Of a stretch of 64,000 nucleotides of DNA, positions 34,501 through 45,563 are shown in pieces; position 1 is the stretch's first letter, and every line of letters starts with the position of its first letter. Both the position numbers and the translations under genes were made by a program. The stretch is taken from positions 1,526,603 through 1,590,602 of the forward strand of contig OX422197.1 of NCBI GenBank assembly GCA_949130485.1, in the 5' to 3' direction. The DNA comes from Agelas oroides. Taxonomy: Eukaryota; Porifera; Demospongiae; Agelasida; Agelasidae. A model generated the notes under the pieces. That model was not told the origin of the DNA. It saw only the letters and a program-made list of their open reading frames with translations, and made no database searches.

Positions 34501-37059
34501 ACTATGGTTGACCACAGCAAAACCTAACTAATATAGGTAATAAAGAAGGAGTTAAAGGCATGGAAACAGTTGTGACTGCAAACCTGATCTTGTCAAGTCC
34601 TTACTGGATGAAGGAACCACAAAACACAATACGAAAGAAACCACAAGCCTTACTTCAACAAGGAGAGAAGGTAGAGCTCTGTTGCCCTTTGTTAGCAAAA
34701 GTAAATAGCATTCTGAATATGTAGCAACTACCAAAGGGCCTGACGGGTGTGAATATACCTTGTGTGTTTACCATCAAAACGCTACCAGTGCTAACCGCTG
34801 CTAACTGGGAGAGTTTTGGAACAGTCCAAGCGTAAATTGGTGCTAACAAACACTTGATCAAGTAACCAGGACTGTGAATTTCTTCCAGAGGCCATAAGAA
34901 AGTGTGAAAATCAGAGGGAATGCTTTGTCTGGTCTCTGAGGGTTTCTGTCCCAGATGGTGACGGCAGCTTTACTGCTTATTTTTTGGCGGGTGTGCACAG
35001 TGGTGTACTAGAGGGGGAGGAGGGGAACTTTATGGTGAGTGGTGGACACAGGCCCTCACAATGGTATCATGAATGCACTAGAATGTAACTGTTGTGGATT
35101 GACGCTCAAGTGCAAATGGTAAGCGTTATTCATTCACATCTTATCAGTTGTCGCTACATAAGAACAAAGAATAGAGGCAGAGTAAGCCAATGTTGGGGGG
35201 GTTGATATGAAATGGACCCGTCACTGCAAAGATGGACTAACGCCAACCGACATTATCATGTTCACCAGTACACTGTTTGGGGTTGGGTTGGATTTGTGGC
35301 AAGTACAACCTATGTAGATTCAGTTGCGGAGTGGGAACAAGGCTGGGTGGGCAGGGTGGCTTTTCAATGTGCACTATTGGTGTAAGAAATGCAACAGCGG
35401 GGTACATCCTGTATCATTGGACTACATCATGCTAGCATTTGAATGGTTCAACTTCCTTTCAACATCCATGTTGTGAGGAGGCAGTGCTATTGTGTCCACT
35501 GCGCAGGTTGGTGATAGGAGGAACACTGACAGGTGACGGGATCTAGCAGGGATCACTGACGGGATGATGCAATTACAATATTTCACACCTGTGCAAACAT
35601 TTTCATGTGTTTTCCAGGCCTTCATTTAGAAATTGATCCAAGGGGGGGCGAAATGAGTATTTATGAAAAAGAGGGGGGACGAAGCCCTGTGTACATGCGC
35701 ATAAGCACATGTACACTAGGGGGGTCTGGGGGCATGCTCCCCCAGAAAATTTTAGATTTTAGACTGTCTGAGACTGCTTCTGGTGTATTCTCAGGGACTT
35801 TGTAGTGAATAGAGAATTTTTAATTTGGAAGCAAGGGGGGGCAAGATTTGATCAAGGGGGGACGAGTGCCTCCCGCCCCCCCTAAATGAACCACTGTTTT
35901 CCTTACATCCTACACAACTTTGTACGATCATTCACATCCTTGTAAACTTGTGTACAAAAAACGACATATACTTTATAATTGTCCCCCCCCCCCCCCCCTC
36001 CCTTAAGTTGCTTGTCAATGTTGAATCAACATGCCATTACATGAAGAGAAATGAGCTCTTGTAAATTTGACTATTACTACAAATCCAAGGCTCTCAATGC
36101 AGATTCCAGAAAAGCTGTAGAGTCAACTTATTTGTGAACTTTAGCCACAATCACATAACTGGCATATCACCTACACACAACCAAACTACAGTGCAAAGAC
36201 AAAAACCGAGATTTTCTCTCCCAGAATATCACTTTATTAGGAGAACAGCACATAACACTTCTGCTTGGGCCAGGTAAATTATGACAGAAACGTGAGTTTG
36301 TGCACACCCAGCCAATTCAGTTCCTTTATCCTAATTATTGCGCATTTTCCAGGCATTGGCACATGACTGGGCTAAGTACGTTTATACAATACTCATGGAT
36401 TAGCTTAACTTCGAAGCTGAAGGCTAAGTGGGATCAGGAAGTTTTACAGTGCCTCTGTAAATGTGGGCTGACTTGGGAACTCTAATATGAGCGCGTGAGA
36501 AGCTTTAGTACCTTTATCCTAATTATTGCGCATTTTCCAGGCATTGGCACATGACTGGGCTAAGTACGTTTATACAATACTCGTGGATTAGCTTAACTTC
36601 AAAGCTGAAGGCTAAGTGGGATCAGGAAGTTTTACAGTGCCTCTGTAAATGTGGGCTGACTTGGGAACTCTAATATGAGCGTGTGAGAAGCTTTAAATGG
36701 CTTGTGATTAGCAAAAGGAGTGTTGTTAAAGAAACAGACAGCTGTAAATCCACACATGAACTATAGTATGCCACAACTTTGGCCGACTTACAATGCTGAG
36801 GAGGGGGAGCACAGGTAGGTGCCGGCATATCCATTGCTGAACAACAAAGGAAGAATCCAGATCAATGCCCTTACACATGAAGTCTACAGACATGATAGAG
36901 AATACCATGAAAACTTGACTCACCCTGTCGCTGAGGTACTCCAGGTGGAGAGCAACTAAATTCCACCCCACCTCCTGGGATGTTATGACAGTAAGAGTCC
37001 ACCACCCCCTGCGTCTGGGCCGTGCTCATGGCTGGCTGATAGTGTGGACCACCTTCCAT
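22506..37059 (-). CDS. Lhx3/4: LIM-homeobox transcription factor, Lhx3/4 class, complete
   Basis: Six exons: 36924-37059, 36792-36836, 32907-33081, 31324-31526, 24143-24475, 22506-22585 (TGA). Phases 1,1,2,1,1 match at each junction, giving 323 residues. Order: a short Gly/Pro-rich N-terminus; LIM1 from about residue 62 ([19 protein letters not shown]); LIM2 from about 119 ([41 protein letters not shown]); a homeodomain at about 191-250 ([20 protein letters not shown] ... [16 protein letters not shown]); and a 73-residue tail. LIM zinc ligands and the DNA-contacting WFQNRR are intact. [11 protein letters not shown] and [13 protein letters not shown] are Lhx3/4 rather than Lhx1/5 signatures. 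The class specifies neurons and pituitary in bilaterians; in the nucleus it binds TAAT sites and LIM cofactors. The tail is much shorter than in vertebrates. Start at 37059; a second ATG at 37029 is possible. Confidence 0.93.
24143..24475 (-). CDS. Lhx3/4: Homeobox exon of Lhx3/4
   Basis: Acceptor acaagcag at 24476-24483 precedes [15 protein letters not shown]. All 60 homeodomain residues lie in one uninterrupted exon. After the homeodomain comes a Thr/Pro/Ser-rich linker ([15 protein letters not shown]). Donor GTATGC at 24142 leads in phase 1 to the last exon ([20 protein letters not shown]). Reading past the donor also gives a stop soon after, at 24099, so an unspliced shorter tail is a second possible end. 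Confidence 0.92.
24930..25405 (-). mobile_element. GGGGCGAGCCTGAG-family element in an Lhx3/4 intron
   Basis: Read on the minus strand it opens GGGGCGAGCCTGAACGAGCC and continues with AGAGTGCAGGGTCGGCGACC, GACTGAAGTTGAAAGCACGC and TAAGGTCCGTGCATAG. All of these recur with changes in the copies at 53733-54253 and 55085-55640. The distal end near 24930 is not sharply defined. No protein is evident. Confidence 0.72.
26273..26733. mobile_element. 461-bp foldback element with long arms and 9-bp duplication
   Basis: CAGAGGAGGGCGGAAGCTAG on the left is mirrored by its inverse at the right end. ATAAAAGTC occurs on both sides (26264-26272 and 26734-26742). The arms extend about 200 bp (for example ATCGATTTTCAAAACAGCGC against its inverse near 26600). 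A 9-bp duplication with long inverted arms fits a Mutator-like non-autonomous element. It lies in the large Lhx3/4 intron. Confidence 0.85.
28888..29139. repeat. Exact 125-bp tandem duplication in the Lhx3/4 intron
   Basis: The block beginning TAGGCTATGAAGAACTAGTG occurs at 28888 and again at 29013 with no difference that I see through 29137. Near-identity means a recent duplication or an assembly artefact. Confidence 0.92.
31324..31526 (-). CDS. Lhx3/4: LIM2 exon of Lhx3/4
   Basis: It reads [20 protein letters not shown], then [20 protein letters not shown] and [20 protein letters not shown]. Cys/His spacing of a LIM double zinc finger is intact. The phase-1 donor GTGAGT joins directly to the homeobox exon. 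Confidence 0.93.
32907..33081 (-). CDS. Lhx3/4: LIM1 exon of Lhx3/4
   Basis: It reads [35 protein letters not shown] and [10 protein letters not shown]. Cys and His ligands plus the terminal Asp of the LIM finger are present. The phase-2 donor GTAGGG joins LIM2 as EDFSRRFGTKC. Confidence 0.93.
34083..34165. repeat. (ATGT)n and (ATCT)n microsatellite
   Basis: TATGTATGTATGT is followed by an uneven run of TATC and TACC tetramers within the Lhx3/4 intron before the LIM1 exon. Confidence 0.93.
35621..35890. mobile_element. Inverted-repeat element with TTCATTTAG ends and G-rich inner arms
   Basis: TTCATTTAG at the left and CTAAATGAA at the right are inverted, each followed inwards by a run of G or C (GGGGGGGCG, CGCCCCCCC). 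The interior holds GGGGGCATGCTCCCCCAGAA, the module also seen at the window start. Confidence 0.6.
36323..36698. repeat. 188-bp tandem duplication beside Lhx3/4 exon 2
   Basis: Two copies of about 188 bp start CCTTTATCCTAATTATTGCG at 36323 and 36511 and differ at only a few bases. The second ends 94 bp from exon 2 of Lhx3/4. The unit contains CAGGCATTGGCACATGACTG and TAATT motifs. Any regulatory role is inference. Confidence 0.9.
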
Positions 37060-40000
37060 TCGAAAGGAAAGCGTAAATTGAACAGCACGCTATAATAGGC
37101 AAAACACGCTGCCGTTGATTGGAAAATTCAATCCAAATCTATCTAGCAAGAAAAGGCGCCCAGCAATCAGCGAACCCAGGTCACGACGAGCAAAGAGGCT
37201 GAGAAATCTGGATTGCTGGGAGCGGCTCTCAGTAAATTGAAGAACACTTCCGTTGAGCACAGTTAACTCGATCTGTACTTCCTGCCTCGCACTTCAAATC
37301 TGTTGGCACCTGTTAATGAAGAGATTATAGAGATTCGAAATGCTTTGAAGATTCTTCACGCCTTGCGATTAGCTTGAGATCTTAAGTGCTCTACCCAGAC
37401 AATGTCTATCAAGCAGGCAATCACATGAGGGAGGCGGGCAGCAAAAAATTTTGGCCACACGCTACATCATAATAAGTTTGACATTTAGAAATTTATTGCC
37501 CTCCCCACATTTCCGGTAGTAAAGCCTTCGTTGATGGTACGTTGATGGCACGTTTTAACAACTTACCTTGACGCCAGCTTCTTGCTTTTAACGTTTCTAC
37601 CACACAGCAAATGCAACACCAATCACCTAAATGCACCACTTTGATAACTAGGAATTTTCTAAGCAGCCGCAAGAAGGTGTACAAACAATATGTGCTTCAT
37701 TTAGAGTCGTTATCAAAGGAACACATGCCTCTCTTTGCCATACTTCACATATAATTATGCCCACATAAGTGTTTAATATACTACATATATACATATACTA
37801 CCTAACCCTACGTGCATAAACGTATCGACTTGCAAGCCGTCTCACTACTTACCGGAGAGGCACAGGGTGAACACAGCTCGGCTTGCTTTGTTTGCAAGTA
37901 TTCGTTGCTTTACTAGTACCCTTCTGCAGCCACAGCAAAGATTCAAATTTGCCACCGACACGGTGTTCTGTACAGAATGATCGAGCCCCTCAGTTTCCAG
38001 CTATAATTTGTGAAGGGTCCAAAGCCGGAAGTGTTAATGTGGATAGTATACGCACGTAAACTATAAAAGCAATTTCCGGTCTTGTGGATAATTATTGCAC
38101 GACGCTTACGGTAAAATTTTACGACAGTGTGTCTGTCGGGAAAGACATATGGACAAAGTTTGCAAGTCTGAAAGCAGCAAAGCTGAGGGGTATTTTTCTA
38201 GCCCAAAATGGATGCTACTTTCTGCTTCAGCTAGCTTCAGGGAGCCATGGAAAACCATAGAAAACTTATATCCGAAGTGGGCGGGGACCAACAGTCGTGG
38301 AAATGTTGTTGTGAGGAGACTGACAATTGTACAAGTGACACTGTTTACCTTTTTCTCTCGAAATTCTTGGCCGCCAGCAAAGCCTCTGCTCGTGTTTTTA
38401 TGCAGATGTGAGTTAGTGGAAACGTGCTATTTAGGGTGTTTGCTTCCTATTAGAGCTCACCACTGTTATGTAGAATTGCACAATCGTTGTGCGACACCAC
38501 AATGAACTGTCAGCGCAGTCAGCTGCAGGGAAGATGATAGTCCAACATCACTGAAAATCCTAAAGCAACACACTTGTTTTAAATGTCCAACCCCCAATGT
38601 CTCATGATGTGGCCCTTCTACCCCTCGAATGAAGGATTCCAAGGGTTCCAACCCAACACAAGATATGAAACATAGGAGATCTATGGTTAGCTGCTGTTTT
38701 AACCAATCTGATTTATAAGCTTGACTTCTACCTGGAATTCTCGTATGACAGTTCAACGTGTTGTACACCATGGATAAATATGACACAAGTAAGTTGTGGC
38801 AATATACAGCATGTATATTATGTTCGTTTTTTTCCCCGGATATTACAAGGTGGTAAAGCTGCAGGCAGTGTACGCTTAATAGGATCTAATGTACTTGTTA
38901 GCCATCATCCCTGTCCTTGTGTTCCTAGATGTTCCATATGTCGTAACAATGGGGAAGAAAGGCCTATTACCAGGGAAATCAGGAGCTGAACACATAACAG
39001 CAGTTTAGTCTCATATTGGTTTAGTTAATATTCATATCAGTATAGACCACTGATATTCACTCAATCTGCCTGCCACCTCCTCTGTTGCCTCTTGCCTGAT
39101 AACAACTTGGGTCTTGTTTTCTTCTTCTGTTTACAGTTTTAGGCAGAGGCAAGCTTTGTCACTTTCATCCTTTGCCCTCTGCAAACCCCCATCAGCAAAA
39201 TTTGCTTCTTGTGTCCTAGCATTCATTGTGTGAGGTGACTTCCTCCTATACCTAGCCTCATACACAGATCATGTTGGATGAAGTGGCCTGGGTATGAGAC
39301 CAGTACCAATTGTTTTGCATTTTTTCTTGCTAACTTTGTAATAGAGTGCATGGGTTCATATATTTTGGGAGGTGCACGTGTGATGTCTTGAGAATCAAGT
39401 GATTTTTCAAAATAGTTTATCTTGAAGTATGTTTAGTATTGCTACAGGTACTGTACTATAAATAGTGCAATTATAGCTATGGAGACACAGGTACCTAACT
39501 TGTTTATCACCAATATTAAGGAAACGGCAACCCACCTGCACAACTTCTCAGCTTTCATGCAGATGAATTTCAGCCTCTCTTATGTGTGTTGTAGTATGCA
39601 CAGCAATAAAACTGGTTTGGATGTCAGATAATCATCCTGGCATGGTAGAGTTTGTGTGGTGCTTTTTGGACCGAATTTTTGGTCTTCCAAACCCCTCAAC
39701 TCAAACCCAAGACCTGATTTTATAGTAGCTGAGGACTTGTGTGCGATTGTATTGTTGATAGTAACTGCACCTGTCCATGGCGCCAAGACTCGCGTAATGG
39801 AGCATGATAACATCACATGTGTACATGCAGTGCCGTTTCTATGTATGTTCTCTGTCCATGCATTTAGAACGAGACTATCACTACCAATAAACTGATCATG
39901 CGAACTTATTATCAGGTCCCGTTCTCAAAACCTGGAGCTTCTTGCATCTTTTCCCCTGGTCCTTCTTTTGCCCTAGTTCAGTGTAGCTATGAGCCTGGAA

Positions 40001-41400
40001 CCATCCTTTGAACATTTTTGTTCTGAAATTGTTCTTTCAGTTTGTGTTAGTGTGGTATTGATGCTTACATGCACCTTTGACCTTAAGCCTGATGGCCACT
40101 AATTTTGTGATAGACTCCTGGTAAGTGTTTTCTGCAGGGTCTAGTTTGATTAGTGAAGATGGACATGGTATTGGCCTCACCCTCCATGCTGTAATTATGT
40201 CTAAAACAAGCTTGTTTGCTGGTTGTTTGCATGGGTGATTAGAAATGATTCCCATAATTATTACCGTATTCAAGTTTTAGTGGCTGCTCCTTGTTGTGTT
40301 ATACTGTTACTCAGCTCCGCCAATATTATTTTTAACTGCTTAAAATATTGGCAGAGAGTTAAATTTGGTAGATTGGTGCCAAGCATACTGTCAAATTTAA
40401 TCCATTAATTTTGAATGGGTGGAAGATTGCTTCGTTCCTGTGATGGTGCATAGAGTTGTGCCTTTTTTTATACAGAAAAATTGAGCGTAATGTGGAGGTT
40501 TTCCTCAGTGCATGTCTGGCAAAGGTGTCAGTGTCTTTCTCCAATACCGCTAAACCATATGGACCAGTTTTCTTGTTAATGCTGTGCTAATGTGACAGTT
40601 CTTCCACAAGAGCTGGTGACTAAATCCTTTGGACATCCTCTGTCAAACACCATGTTGACATTGCAGATCATTAAGTGGATGGAACATTGGCTTATGTTCC
40701 AAGCCCTCATTTTAGTAATCTAATTACCTCCAAATTTGCCAATATTTTTAGCTATACTAGGACACACCTTTTGCATATTAAGTAAGCAGAGGAGAAATGC
40801 GTAATCCATTCCATCAACATTGTTTGGGCTTCATTCCCCATGTCCCATGTCACCTCCTCTCCTCTTATGGCTACTGGTTTTGGGTAATCAGTCATAACAA
40901 ACTTGTACATGCACCCAAAACCCTGCAACCATTGAGAGGGAGTGTGGGCACCACACTTTGTTGGCCTCCCCCTCCCCTTCTGTGGTTAAGCCCATTGTGC
41001 TATCCACTTCCATCGCATTGGACAGGATTTTTACCTCTTATTCTGGACCACTAGGAAGTGTTTCGGCTTCATTGCTTTGTAAGCCATAATATTTTGCTCA
41101 CAGCGTGTTTAATATAGTGTTGTCTCTCTCTCTCCTTGTCTGTGTTGTGTGCAGATGTCCACCCATGTTTTTGAATGTAGCAAAAGAGAGGGATGGGCAC
41201 TAGATATGTAGACCAGCCGATTAGTCATGTAGTATCTGCCCACCTGTGATGTGCATGCGCAAGCTCTGATATGTTCTTCGACTCAGAGTGCACACTGCAT
41301 ATGACTACAGAAAGACATATAGCTACCTGCTCCTAAAATCTGATCCCCTCTCACACCTTCTTGCTCTGGTTTGTAGATGGGTTTGTCTGTCTTCACAAGA
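37060..41400. other. Upstream flank of Lhx3/4 and intergenic DNA
   Basis: The first kilobase should hold the Lhx3/4 promoter and 5' untranslated region; no TATA box is evident near the start codon. An open frame of 136 codons at 38095-38505 has no recognisable domain and no supporting signals. A small TAGCCTCATAC foldback remnant lies at 39252-39302. I see no convincing gene. Confidence 0.45.
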
Positions 41401-42606
41401 AGAAATCCCAGAGAATTCAAAGTAATAGTGCAGTGTTAACAATAGTCAGTAAGTATGTTGACAAGCAAAACCAACAAAATGAAAGGCACTGAAGTGCCAA
41501 ACCCTCGGCGCAGCAGTGCATGTGATTGTACTTGTGTGTTAACTAGAATCGATCACTGTCTCATGAACAATAGATCTAGTATCATGACGTTTGCTCTCGA
41601 GTTGATATGGCATGCCTTTCGATATCAATTCATTCGTAGCATCCAAAACCGTAACGATAAATTACAGGTACAGCAGCTTTACACTGCGGGCATACCTTTG
41701 TTGGAGGCATACTTACTGCCAATGGCCAACTCGCAAAGAACGTCTCTCCCAAGAACAAAATGGCCGCTAGCCACGTGGTCCAGATTCATACGCATGCGCG
41801 TTTTCCACGGAGTAAAAAATGGCCAACTTATCATATAGCCGTACCAACAGGAAACGCTCTAGCTTCGCAACGAAGCATTTTCAGAGAAAATCGCTTAAAA
41901 TTTTCGACCTTCATCCGCCGCTGAGAAGGTTAGTATCGTTTGTGGTGCGAATAATCATGTGAAAAGTGAGATGTTGAGTAACAGACACACACACAGACAG
42001 ACAGACCAAGTACTGTAACCCTCGCTGCGCATGCACGCCGAGGGTTAACTACGTTGATAAAGAGTTAAACGTTGGTGTGGGAGGAGTCAATGATGTAATG
42101 TCAATGGAAACATCACAATGACAGGATTAGTTCTCCTGGCAGTAATAAAAAAGTAATGGGGATATTATTTGGACGTGACGGCCCAGTGTACAGCAACAAG
42201 AACATACAAACTAGGACAAAGTGGCAGGTTCAAGCAACACCACCTTTCTCTCTGCCAATTTTTGTCACATGTCCTGTGTCCATAGCTTTTCAAGAACAAG
42301 ATACTGGTGATGCAGTTCAAGTTTTGTGTGAACCCACCTACCATTCTATAGCGCTTAGAACGAGTGTATCCCTGGGAATTATTGAGAGGCGTTAGCTACA
42401 GCCTTTATTTTATGCTCATGCACAGGTTGTTTGAATTCTGAGATAGCTACTGACGAAATGTAGCTGTTACTGTCTGGCATTTATAAATTGCTGTATCAGC
42501 AATCGTACTTTGATGTAAGTGGGCCCTTACTACATTTCTTTTTGACCCTGTGCAGGAACTTGAGCAACAAGAGGGGGGTGGGCGTTCGCTCGATGATGAT
42601 TCTCAC
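41401..42606. repeat. Inverted CCCTCGGCG repeat region
   Basis: CCCTCGGCGCAGCAGTGCATG near 41502 and CTGCGCATGCACGCCGAGGG near 42024 are imperfect inverted copies, suggesting a further foldback element of about 540 bp. Open frames at 41455-41838 and 42156-42395 are unrecognised and probably chance. Confidence 0.4.
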
Positions 42607-42888
42607 TAGTCTTGTGCCCAGACCCTAGCTCTCTCGCAAGGAAAGGTCTGCATGGTGACACAGGCCTGGCTTTGTGGAAGTGTTGAAGCCTTGTAACTGT
42701 TAGTGTAGAATTACAAATTGGCAATGAATCTCTTATTGAGCGGTACACAGTTCGCGCCTCCGCATTATTCTAATAAATGCCACTCTGGAGGTTTGATTGG
42801 TCACTCTACACTTCTGGAGGCGGCCCAACTTGTGCCGCCTGACCCCTTCTTCTCATGTGAGCTCGGTGGGAGTCTTGGCACAAGACTA
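42607..42888. mobile_element. Foldback element, TAGTCTTGTGCCCAGACC ends
   Basis: The left end TAGTCTTGTGCCCAGACC mirrors GGCACAAGACTA on the right. Flanking 9-mers GATTCTCAC and GATTCTCAT agree at 8 of 9. Confidence 0.8.
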
Positions 42889-43175
42889 GATTCTCATCAT
42901 CAACACTCCAAAATACATGCGATGACAATGTTGTATTCCAAATAATGCACATCACAATTGTTGATTTTTTGGGTTCAGACGTTCAAGTTGTACACTAGTA
43001 CAAGTGAGTCAGGTTTACTGGTTCCCAAAGTATGACTATGTGTACAACAAAATCAGGAGCGTGTGAGTGCTGTAGTGGCTCATAAGCTCTAAACTAAGAT
43101 GTGTGGGTTACATACAACTAGAATACTTTTTATTTTGAGAGTGATATTGAAGGCCAGCACAAGCGGTATAGCCAG

Positions 43176-43614
43176 TAGCCTCATTTCCAGGCCCGCGCCC
43201 AGCTTCCCGTCGCTTGCAGTACGACTAAGCGGGAGAGGGCCTGGTACATTTTCTCATGTGAGTGACGTCACGTACAGGGCAAATTATGCGAATGTGGGCG
43301 TCATGTAAACCACAAACAACTTCGCCCGCACGCATGCACTAGAGCACGACTATTCCAAGTCGAAAGATGGCAGCGCACGAAGGCGATTTTATGTCGGTCT
43401 TCACGAGACAGTTGGGAGGACAGAGAGTTTTACCAAGGCAAAACAGTGACGACACGCAGCAACATTTTAGTTGTGCTCACCCACGTTCAATTAAAGTCTT
43501 TCTACCATCTTTCTACCCTTGACGTCACTCACGTGAGAAAATGTACCAGGCCCTCTCCCGCTTAACCATGCTGCAAGCGACGGGAAGCTGGGCGCGGGCC
43601 TGGGAAAGAGGCTA
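43176..43614. mobile_element. Foldback element carrying two TGACGTCA sites
   Basis: TAGCCTCATTTCCAGGCCCG mirrors CGGGCCTGGGAAAGAGGCTA. The arms (about 100 bp) include CCCGTCGCTTGCAGTACG and TGACGTCA at 43263-43270 and 43520-43527. No target duplication is visible. The centre is unpaired. Confidence 0.8.
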
Positions 43615-44660
43615 CCATTGTTGCTGTACCACAAAATTAATGGGTGTGGTTTATGTTGTGTTTTCACGATTGCTAGCCGTATACGTAGCTACTTCTTGTA
43701 TTTTGACCTACCAGACCTTCCTCCTTCCCCTTACCAGCTTTCAGAAACCTCTCCTGTAATGACCGTGGAATGAAGTGAGCGTCTGTTTATTTTCTTGGAA
43801 GCAAGCCTATAGTGTGCTTAGGCATGCATGGGTGACTTACCATAACATCTAGGCCTCTTTTAGGGAGATGTGGTTCGTTGATTGTTCATGTACACATTTT
43901 GCACAAGCACTTTTCCCAAGGTTGAGCCAGACCACCCATTGTGCTCTGGCCCTAGAGAGGGTGAAATTTAACTAAGCTTCTTAAAACCTTGGCAGAGGAG
44001 TGGAATGCAAGCTACCAGGAATCAGGGCTAACTTTGACATGCTTGTTTCTTCAAACCATGCAAAACCGCACATAAATTTGGTGTGCATTGGCACATTGCT
44101 TTGATGGACACGCAGACTGATGTAAGTTATTTTAATAGAGACTGTTGCTGGGAGTAATTGCATGTGTAGATACCTTCGTAAAACCCTCCTCTTTCATGCA
44201 TTTTGGTTTTGGCAGGACTGCAGGCTGGCAGGCTCACATGTAATAGAATTCATAATCACAGCAGCACTAGTTGGAGTGGCCGTACATTAGTTTGTTATTT
44301 GGTAGCAGCAGGGAAGGCTGATTGCCTCCCTGGCTGTTGAATTAACAGCTCTGTGTATTGAGTCAGGTGCAGATGCTGGCTATTTTTTTACATGGAAATT
44401 GTTAGTTCTCTACTGCCACCTAGCATTGTTTCCAGGCCCAGGTGTGAGGCTAAATGTCCACTATAGATTTCACAGTTTGTTTTCATGATATTATGTCATA
44501 GTGGGGTTCGTGAAAGTCGTGATTGTAGTGAGCCTTTGTACATGTAAATGCATTCAGCAATTTATATTTAAAAATGCTTATGTAGACTATAGAGCTACCT
44601 TCTATACTGCTCCCTGTCTGACCCTTCCAAAGACTCGCAGTACAACACGATCATGCTACA

Positions 44661-44983
44661 CAGGGGTGGATCTAGCCAACAAGAAGGGGGTGGATCTGGA
44701 GGGAATGAAGTCGGAGAAGCACCTTATTTTTGCGTGCTTTGTGCTGAGCGTGGAAGAATGTTACTACAAAAACGGCTCTCGTGGCAATTTACTGCATTTC
44801 AAATTTCAACTGAAGTAGCCTAGACTTCTATATCCGTGGAGTGAAGTCTTATGGCAGCTAATTTTGGTCTATCGCTGTGCGATTTCGAGTGCTTAAGGGG
44901 GCGGGGTGATACTGAACACGAGCGAGTTGCGGAAGGGAGGGGGGAGGTGCTGGGCCTTAAGCCCTATCCTAGATCCGCCACTG
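44661..44983. mobile_element. hAT-like miniature element with 8-bp duplication
   Basis: It starts CAGGGGTGGATCTAG and ends CTAGATCCGCCACTG, inverted with two mismatches. ATGCTACA and ATGCTACG flank it (44653-44660, 44984-44991), 7 of 8 equal. CAG-type ends with an 8-bp target are typical of hAT. A diverged partial copy is at about 58020-58200. Confidence 0.75.
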
Positions 44984-45090
44984 ATGCTACGTGTCAACTC
45001 CAAACCTTTATGCTTGACTTTTAATAGGACGTAATATCATGAAAACGGAGGACCCAGATAACAGTCTACAGTTAATGGCATATAGATCTA

Positions 45091-45563
45091 TATAGACCTT
45101 ATCCGCGCGATCATTTTGTAATTACGTCATTCACTTCCGGATGGCAAAAGCGCACAAATCTCCATCAGCTGCTGTGTGTAAGGTGTACGCGAGAAGAGAG
45201 GTAGCGTTCGTTTCTTTTGATTCTCCGAGGCCCCAAACTTGCGGGGATTGTACGAAAAAGCTATCAAACGACACAAATGGTAGGTGAAAGCTCATACTGT
45301 CATAGTAGGATTTGTGGAAGTCAGTTCACTAATGGTATTACCTAAGGAAGCTACAGCTTGTAAAAGCGTTTGAATGGTTTATCTACTCGATAGTGAGCTA
45401 GGATGGCTTCTGCGTCATGGGTATACTCACTGTACTCTTCGCCCTTTGCCATCGTTCACAGCAATCCGGCTGCAAAACAGAGCGCTCTTCCATCCTTTTG
45501 CAATTTGCCATCCAGAAGTTAATGACGTAATCTCAAAATGATCGTACGTGGATAAGGTCTATA
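45091..45563. mobile_element. Inverted-repeat element with TATAGACCTTATCC ends
   Basis: TATAGACCTTATCC is mirrored exactly by GGATAAGGTCTATA at the right. The arms continue about 60 bp (GATCATTTTGTAATTACGTCA against its inverse, TTCCGGATGGCAAA against TTTGCCATCCAG). The superfamily is not assigned. Confidence 0.78.
45141..45279 (+). CDS. Exon-like 46-codon frame inside the TATAGACC element
   Basis: ATG at 45141 lies at the inner edge of the left arm. It opens MAKAHKSPSAAVCKVYARRE, continues VAFVSFDSPRPQTCGDC and ends at AAT G followed by GTAGGT. The composition looks protein-like, with a CxxC pair. It could be the first exon of a transposon-borne or captured gene; no following exon was found. 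Chance cannot be excluded. Confidence 0.3.

Noticed and set aside
38095-38505. 136-codon open frame
   Set aside because: No domain, no splice or promoter support, and composition like translated intergenic DNA.
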